A stretch of 26,785 nt of DNA from assembly GCA_900756925.1 (NCBI GenBank), contig CAAELX010000014.1, positions 1-26,785 on the forward strand, written 5' to 3'. Numbering within the stretch: the first letter of the stretch is position 1; each line of letters opens with the position of its first letter. Below the pieces are notes generated by a model. The model had not been told where the DNA came from, ran no database searches, and worked only from the letters and a program-made list of their open reading frames with translations. Below are positions 22,270-26,785 of the stretch, one piece after another. Origin of the DNA: an uncultured Roseburia sp. Its GTDB lineage: Bacteria > Bacillota > Clostridia > Lachnospirales > Lachnospiraceae. The translations under genes and the position numbers were made by a program.

Positions 22270-24060
22270 ATGGCAGTCAATTCATTCCGTGAAGACGAAT
22301 ATATGGAAAACACCGACAAGAAAAAAATTCTCCGCCGTCTGCTTTCCTACCTGTTAGATTATAAATTAGCAATCGTCGGTATCTTAATCTGCATGGGCAT
22401 CACTGTTTTGATTACACTGGTAAACCCGCTGCTGATCGAGGAGGCGATCGACCACTACATTGCGAAGTCAGACATCAAAGGTCTGATCGCGCTTGGAATT
22501 TTCGCACTTATTTTAAATATTATTTTTATCATTCTCGTAAAGGTGAGAATGTACGGCATGTCCGTTATCTCCAACAAAATCCTGTTAAACATCAGACAGG
22601 ATCTGTACGAGCATATTCAGACACTGTCCTTTTCCTTTTTTGACAGCAGACCGACCGGAAAAATTCTGGCGAGAATCATCGGGGATGTCAATTCCTTAAA
22701 GGATGTCCTCACCAACATGGTGACAACGCTGATTCCGGAGTTCATCACGGTCATCGGTGTTGTGGTCATCATGGTGATCAAGGACTGGCGTCTGGCACTG
22801 GCATCCTTAAGTACCATTCCAATTATGGTGGCTGGAATCATCTTTGTGCAGAATATGTCACACAAAAGATGGCAGATTTTCCGCAAAAAATCATCAAACT
22901 TAAATGCCTATGTCCACGAGGATATCGCAGGCATGAATGTGGTACAGAGCTTTGGTGCCGAAGATGAGACGAAGGAAACATTTGAGAATCTGACAAATGA
23001 GCAGAGACAATCCTTTGTAGACGCCGTGATTTATGCGGATATGTTTGGACCGGTCATTGATTTCTGCTGGGGAATCGGTTCCATGATGCTTTATCTTGTC
23101 GGTATCCGGTTCCTTGGATTCGAGAAAGTATCCGTTGGACTTCTGGTGGCATTCGGAAGCTATATCAACATGTTCTGGAATCCGATTATGAACTTAAGCA
23201 ATTTTTACAATAACCTCATCACGAACCTGACGGCGGCAGAGCGTATCTTTGATATCCTTGATACAAAGCCGGACATCGTGGATGGGGAAGGTGTGGATGA
23301 ACTTCCGGAAGTGAAGGGAGAGGTCATCTTTTCCCATGTTGGTTTTACGTATGACAGAGGCACTCCGGCAGAGACGAAAGTGCTTGAGGATGTGAACTTT
23401 GTTGTGAAGCCTGGGGAGACGATCGCGCTTGTTGGTCCGACCGGGGCTGGAAAAACGACAATTGTAAACTTGATTAGCCGCTTCTATGACATTGAGCAGG
23501 GAAAAATCTTAATCGACGGTTACGATCTGACAAAGGTATCCATGAACAGCCTGCGCCGGCAGATGGGCGTCATGACCCAGGATAACTTCATTTTCCAGGG
23601 AACCGTCAAAGATAATATTTTATATGGAAAACTGGATGCGACAGACGAGGAAGTCATTGCAGCAGCGAAGGCAGTCAATGCGCACGATTTTATTATGAAA
23701 ATGGAAAAAGGCTACGACACCGAACTGAAAGAGCACGGTGCGGGACTTTCCATCGGACAGCGTCAGTTGATCGCATTTGCAAGAACGATGGTTTCCATGC
23801 CGAAAATTCTGATCTTAGATGAGGCAACGTCAAGCATCGATACACACACGGAAATTTTAGTACAGAAAGGAATCGAAGCTCTGCTTGCTGGAAGAACCAG
23901 CTTTGTAATCGCACACCGTCTTTCCACAATCCAGAATGCAGACCGTATTTTTGTGATCGACAAAGGAGGCATTTTAGAGCAGGGAAGTCCGGAAGAGCTG
24001 ATGAAGAAAAAAGGAGCTTACTATAAGCTCTATATGGCGCAGTTCGCAGAGCTTGCATAA
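22270..24060 (+). CDS. Heterodimeric ABC exporter, subunit with canonical catalytic Glu
   Basis: Partner half-transporter of the preceding gene, 596 residues. It has a soluble N-terminal lead-in of about 25 residues, six spans to about 320, and an ATPase domain. Walker A is GPTGAGKTT (389-397), Walker B LILDEATS with Glu 518 is canonical, but the signature is LSIGQ (493-497) instead of LSGGQ. Thus the working ATP site is formed by this Walker A/B plus the other subunit's LSGGQ, and the second site is degenerate on both faces. The ATG at 22270 follows AAAAGGAGG at 7 bases. The MFS gene follows 7 bases after the stop. Confidence 0.94.
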   Translation: MAVNSFREDEYMENTDKKKILRRLLSYLLDYKLAIVGILICMGITVLITLVNPLLIEEAIDHYIAKSDIKGLIALGIFALILNIIFIILVKVRMYGMSVISNKILLNIRQDLYEHIQTLSFSFFDSRPTGKILARIIGDVNSLKDVLTNMVTTLIPEFITVIGVVVIMVIKDWRLALASLSTIPIMVAGIIFVQNMSHKRWQIFRKKSSNLNAYVHEDIAGMNVVQSFGAEDETKETFENLTNEQRQSFVDAVIYADMFGPVIDFCWGIGSMMLYLVGIRFLGFEKVSVGLLVAFGSYINMFWNPIMNLSNFYNNLITNLTAAERIFDILDTKPDIVDGEGVDELPEVKGEVIFSHVGFTYDRGTPAETKVLEDVNFVVKPGETIALVGPTGAGKTTIVNLISRFYDIEQGKILIDGYDLTKVSMNSLRRQMGVMTQDNFIFQGTVKDNILYGKLDATDEEVIAAAKAVNAHDFIMKMEKGYDTELKEHGAGLSIGQRQLIAFARTMVSMPKILILDEATSSIDTHTEILVQKGIEALLAGRTSFVIAHRLSTIQNADRIFVIDKGGILEQGSPEELMKKKGAYYKLYMAQFAELA

Positions 24061-24067
24061 AAGAACT

Positions 24068-25303
24068 ATGAAATTTTTAAATCAATATAAAAACCTGAGC
24101 AGAGAGATTTATATTCTCTTCTTTGGCAGAATTGTAACGAGTATGGGATCGCTGGTCTGGCCGATCATGACTTTGATCCTGAAAAACAAACTGGGCTATA
24201 ACGCCACAACGATCGCAACGATCACGATGGCGATGTCCATTTTGCAGTTCCCGATGATGTTACTTGGCGGAAAGTTAGCAGACACAGTAAACCGGAAGAG
24301 AATCATCATCTGTTGTGACATGATCACGGTGATTTCTTATATCATCTGCGGTCTGCTTCCACTGTCGGGACACAGCATCGCCCTGATCTATGTGGCGGGG
24401 GTATTCGCAACGATTGAAGGCCCGTCATATGATGCGCTGATCGCGGACTTAAGCGACAGCGATAGCCGGGAAAAGGCGTACAGCCTTCAATACCTCGGCA
24501 TGAATTTAGGACTTGTTTTATCTCCGACGATTGCAGGATTCCTGTTTGAAAATCATCTGGGACTGTCTTTCATCATCGAGGGACTGGCAACTTTTTCCTC
24601 TACATTGTTGATTATTTTATTTATTAAGCAGCTTTCTGTGGAAAAAGAGCAGGTCAGCGAGTATGAGAAAAAGAGAGAAAACGAAAATGTATTCAAAATC
24701 CTGTGGGAGCGCAAGCCGATTTTCATTTACGCGCTTGTGGCAGGAGTTGGCGGGGTTGTGTATGCACAGTTTAACTATTTGCTGCCGTTAAATATGGAAG
24801 CCTTGTATGGGGCAAAGGGTGCTGCAATCTTCGGAATGCTGACAAGCACCAATGCACTGGTTGTCATTATTGCGACACCGGTGATCACAACCTTCCTTGG
24901 AAAAATCATGGATGTCAGAAAAATCCTGATCGGCGAGACACTGATTATTGCCGGGCTGTTCGGGTACAAATTTGTTCAGGGAGCCATGCCGCTTTATTTC
25001 CTGCTGATGGTTATATTCACCGTTGGGGAGGTTTTCAATACACTTGGCAACCAGCCATACATGACAAGACGTATGCCGTCCACACACTGGGGACGAGTCA
25101 ATTCCTTCATCTACACGGTCAGCGGGGCTTTTTCCGCAATCGGAAACGTGTGGATCGGCAATATTGTTGACAGAAGCGGATATGACAGCGCATGGCTTGC
25201 AGTCGGTGTGTTCGGCATGGCAACGATCGCGCTTGCAGTAACACTCAATATGGTTGACAGGAAACAGTTTTATCTGTTGTATGAAAAGGACAGCAGTATA
25301 TAG
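24068..25303 (+). CDS. MFS transporter (putative efflux protein)
   Basis: A secondary transporter of the major facilitator superfamily, 411 residues with about 12 predicted spans. The loop 2-3 motif A reads GGKLADTVNRKR, close to the GxLaDrxGrk consensus. The central cytoplasmic loop is charged (VEKEQVSEYEKKRENE, about residues 197-212). The ATG at 24068 is only 7 bases after the exporter stop codon and lacks a clear ribosome site; a TTG 15 bases upstream is an alternative, overlapping start. Its place behind a heterodimeric exporter suggests a shared efflux or detoxification role. The substrate cannot be inferred. Confidence 0.88.
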   Translation: MKFLNQYKNLSREIYILFFGRIVTSMGSLVWPIMTLILKNKLGYNATTIATITMAMSILQFPMMLLGGKLADTVNRKRIIICCDMITVISYIICGLLPLSGHSIALIYVAGVFATIEGPSYDALIADLSDSDSREKAYSLQYLGMNLGLVLSPTIAGFLFENHLGLSFIIEGLATFSSTLLIILFIKQLSVEKEQVSEYEKKRENENVFKILWERKPIFIYALVAGVGGVVYAQFNYLLPLNMEALYGAKGAAIFGMLTSTNALVVIIATPVITTFLGKIMDVRKILIGETLIIAGLFGYKFVQGAMPLYFLLMVIFTVGEVFNTLGNQPYMTRRMPSTHWGRVNSFIYTVSGAFSAIGNVWIGNIVDRSGYDSAWLAVGVFGMATIALAVTLNMVDRKQFYLLYEKDSSI

Positions 25304-25406
25304 GTTATGACAATAGAATGATTGCAGAAGGGAAGATTTTTTGGAATATAAGTATAAAAAAATAATAAAATATCGGAAAATTGTTACACTTTGACGGATT
25401 TGTAAC

Positions 25407-25435
25407 TTACTTTTTGGAAAAGTCTCTGCTACAAT
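25407..25435 (+). promoter_or_regulatory. Extended -10 promoter of fucO
   Basis: TGC-TACAAT (25427-25435) is an extended -10. The -35 is poor (TTACTT, 25407-25412, 17-base spacer), consistent with an activator or with reliance on the extended -10. A GTTACA/TGTAAC inverted repeat (25383-25406) lies just upstream. Transcription would begin near 25442. Confidence 0.6.
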
Positions 25436-25447
25436 AAAACACAGAAA

Positions 25448-25465
25448 TTGTGAAAAAATTAACAC
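25448..25465 (+). promoter_or_regulatory. Rex-like redox operator
   Basis: TTGTGAA-AAAA-TTAACAC matches the TTGTxAA-N4-TTxACAA pattern of the NADH-sensing repressor Rex, with one departure in the last base. It sits just downstream of the predicted transcription start, where a bound repressor would block fucO. Rex control of fermentative alcohol dehydrogenases is known in clostridia. No rex gene is in the window. Confidence 0.6.
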
Positions 25466-25520
25466 TATTCGCAATTTAAAAAACAAAAAAATTCTATTGT
25501 AGAAAAGGAGAAGATTCACT

Positions 25521-26666
25521 ATGGCAAACAGAATTATGTTAAACGAAACATCTTATCATGGAGCAGGCGCAATCGAGGAGATCGCGAACGAAGCAAAAGC
25601 ACATGACTTCAAAAAAGCGTTCGTATGCTCGGATCCTGACCTGATCAAATTTGGAGTTACAAAGAAAGTAACAGATGTTCTGGATAAGAACGGTCTCGTT
25701 TACGAAATTTATTCCGATATCAAGGCAAATCCAACAATCGAAAATGTACAGCATGGTGTGGAAGCTTTCAAAAAATCCGGAGCTGATTATCTGATTGCCA
25801 TCGGTGGTGGATCTTCTATGGATACATCCAAAGCAATCGGCATTATCATTGCCAACCCGGAGTTTGAGGACGTAAGAAGCTTAGAGGGCGTCGCTCCTAC
25901 GAAGAAACCTTGCGTGCCGATCATTGCAGTACCTACAACAGCCGGAACCGCAGCAGAGGTTACAATCAACTATGTTATCACAGATGTTGAGAGAAAGAGA
26001 AAGTTCGTATGTGTTGACCCACACGATATGCCGATCATCGCCATTGTTGATCCGGATATGATGTCCTCCATGCCAAAAGGATTAACCGCTTCTACCGGTA
26101 TGGATGCACTGACCCATGCCATTGAAGGATACACCACAAAGGCTGCATGGGAAATGACAGATATGTTCCACTTAAAAGCAATTGAAATTATTTCCAGATC
26201 TTTAAGAAGTGCCGTTGCCAACGAAAAAGAAGGACGCGAGGGCATGGCTCTTGGACAGTATATTGCAGGAATGGGATTCTCTAACGTAGGACTTGGAATC
26301 GCACACTCCATGGCCCATACTTTAGGAGCTGTTTATGATACCCCACACGGTGTTGCCTGCGCAATGATGCTTCCAATCGTTATGGAATACAACGCAGACT
26401 GCACAGGTGAAAAGTACCGTGAAATCGCACGTGCGATGGGCGTTAAGGGCGTGGACGACATGTCTGTGGAAGAATACCGCAGGGCTGCAGTTGACGCTGT
26501 ACAGAAGCTCTCTATTGATGTAGGTATTCCTACCAAGTTAGAAGCATTAAAGGAAGAAGACTTAGACTTTCTTGCAGAGTCCGCTCACGCAGATGCATGC
26601 GCACCGGGTAACCCGAAGGATGCGAGCGTAGAGGATCTGAAGGAGCTGTTCAGAAAGTTGATGTAA
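25521..26666 (+). CDS. fucO: Iron-containing alcohol dehydrogenase, lactaldehyde reductase FucO type
   Basis: An NAD-dependent, metal-containing group III alcohol dehydrogenase, 381 residues, close to E. coli FucO along its full length: MANRIMLNET start, SGADYLIAIGGGS nucleotide-binding region, TTAGTAAEVTINYVIT, RRKFVCVDPHD-like stretch and ALGQYIAGMGFSNVGLG. The metal ligands include Asp and His in GMDALTHAIEGY and the two His in HSMAHTLGAVYDTPHG. FucO reduces lactaldehyde to 1,2-propanediol, reoxidising NADH during fucose or rhamnose fermentation; this enzyme may also act on other short aldehydes. The start follows AAAAGGAGAAG. It is monocistronic here with no fucose genes nearby, and a Rex-like box suggests redox control. 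Confidence 0.94.
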   Translation: MANRIMLNETSYHGAGAIEEIANEAKAHDFKKAFVCSDPDLIKFGVTKKVTDVLDKNGLVYEIYSDIKANPTIENVQHGVEAFKKSGADYLIAIGGGSSMDTSKAIGIIIANPEFEDVRSLEGVAPTKKPCVPIIAVPTTAGTAAEVTINYVITDVERKRKFVCVDPHDMPIIAIVDPDMMSSMPKGLTASTGMDALTHAIEGYTTKAAWEMTDMFHLKAIEIISRSLRSAVANEKEGREGMALGQYIAGMGFSNVGLGIAHSMAHTLGAVYDTPHGVACAMMLPIVMEYNADCTGEKYREIARAMGVKGVDDMSVEEYRRAAVDAVQKLSIDVGIPTKLEALKEEDLDFLAESAHADACAPGNPKDASVEDLKELFRKLM

Positions 26667-26785
26667 ACTGAGGGTTTAGCCGACTAAATAACTAAGGGAC
26701 GCTGCCGGTCGACAGGCTTTGACAGCCAAAAGAGAGCGGTACTTCCTCCGAAATTCCATTACGCCAGGAACTCCGATGAGCCCAG
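26667..26785. other. Unassigned tail of the window
   Basis: No terminator, promoter or complete gene is visible. On the minus strand short frames are open to the window edge (for example down to the stop near 26695), but none is recognisable. GACGCTGCC and GACAGGCTTTGACAGCC hint at local pairing only. Confidence 0.3.

Noticed and set aside
25309..25500. ACAATAGAAT / ATTCTATTGT inverted repeat flanking the fucO upstream region
   Set aside because: Perfect over 10 bases but separated by about 170 bases of A/T-rich DNA; no flanking duplication or element between them, so chance is likely.
1..26785. CRISPR array, transposase, phage or tRNA genes
   Set aside because: No regularly spaced repeats, no DDE-type or recombinase reading frames, and no cloverleaf-like sequences were noticed.

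Overview
The window looks like chromosome from a spore-forming, low-to-mid GC Firmicute, most likely a Lachnospiraceae-type gut anaerobe. The grounds are an alpha/beta small acid-soluble spore protein, a ferredoxin-domain aldo/keto reductase, a FucO-type alcohol dehydrogenase with a Rex-like operator, a DUF1653 protein, strong AGGAGG ribosome sites and TTGACA/TATAAT promoters. No rRNA, tRNA, CRISPR array, transposase or prophage gene was seen. Genus cannot be fixed from the sequence alone.

Layout. (1) 1-2300: a dispersed repeat, an M3-family oligoendopeptidase and a terminator, then the remnant of an OppA-type binding protein. (2) 2341-11888: a peptide-uptake operon of the streptococcal Ami/Opp type (binding lipoprotein, two permeases, two ATPases and a sixth membrane-anchored protein), behind a strong promoter and a leader with an intrinsic terminator. 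(3) 11902-13915: its own promoter, an unrecognised helical protein and an Fe-S aldo/keto reductase. (4) 13932-16288, minus strand: KtrB and KtrA potassium uptake, whose promoter shares its -10 box with the promoter of a divergent two-gene unit (anchored low-complexity protein and DUF1653 protein, 16376-17907). (5) 18032-19608: CYTH triphosphatase (-), DJ-1/PfpI protein (+), SASP (-), separated by bidirectional terminators. (6) 19609-25303: a structured non-coding stretch, then a heterodimeric ABC exporter and an MFS efflux protein. (7) 25304-26785: extended -10 promoter, Rex-like box, fucO, and an unassigned 119-base tail.

The most striking content is the peptide transporter. Compared from memory with streptococcal AmiACDEF, the permeases are ordinary Ami family members, but the other parts are remodelled. 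The binding protein appears circularly permuted: the segment that closes lobe I at the C-terminus of AmiA/AliB sits here directly after the lipoprotein signal and linker, and the protein stops where that segment would normally begin. The AmiE-like ATPase carries about 235 extra charged, helical residues between Walker A and the Q-loop. The AmiF-like ATPase has about 95 extra C-terminal residues with two membrane spans. The last gene of the operon encodes a membrane-anchored protein that reads like a catalytically degenerate ApbE (FAD:protein FMN transferase) fold. The peptidase upstream would suit degradation of imported peptides.

All homology statements rest on reading the sequence and remembered family sequences; no search or structure prediction was run.
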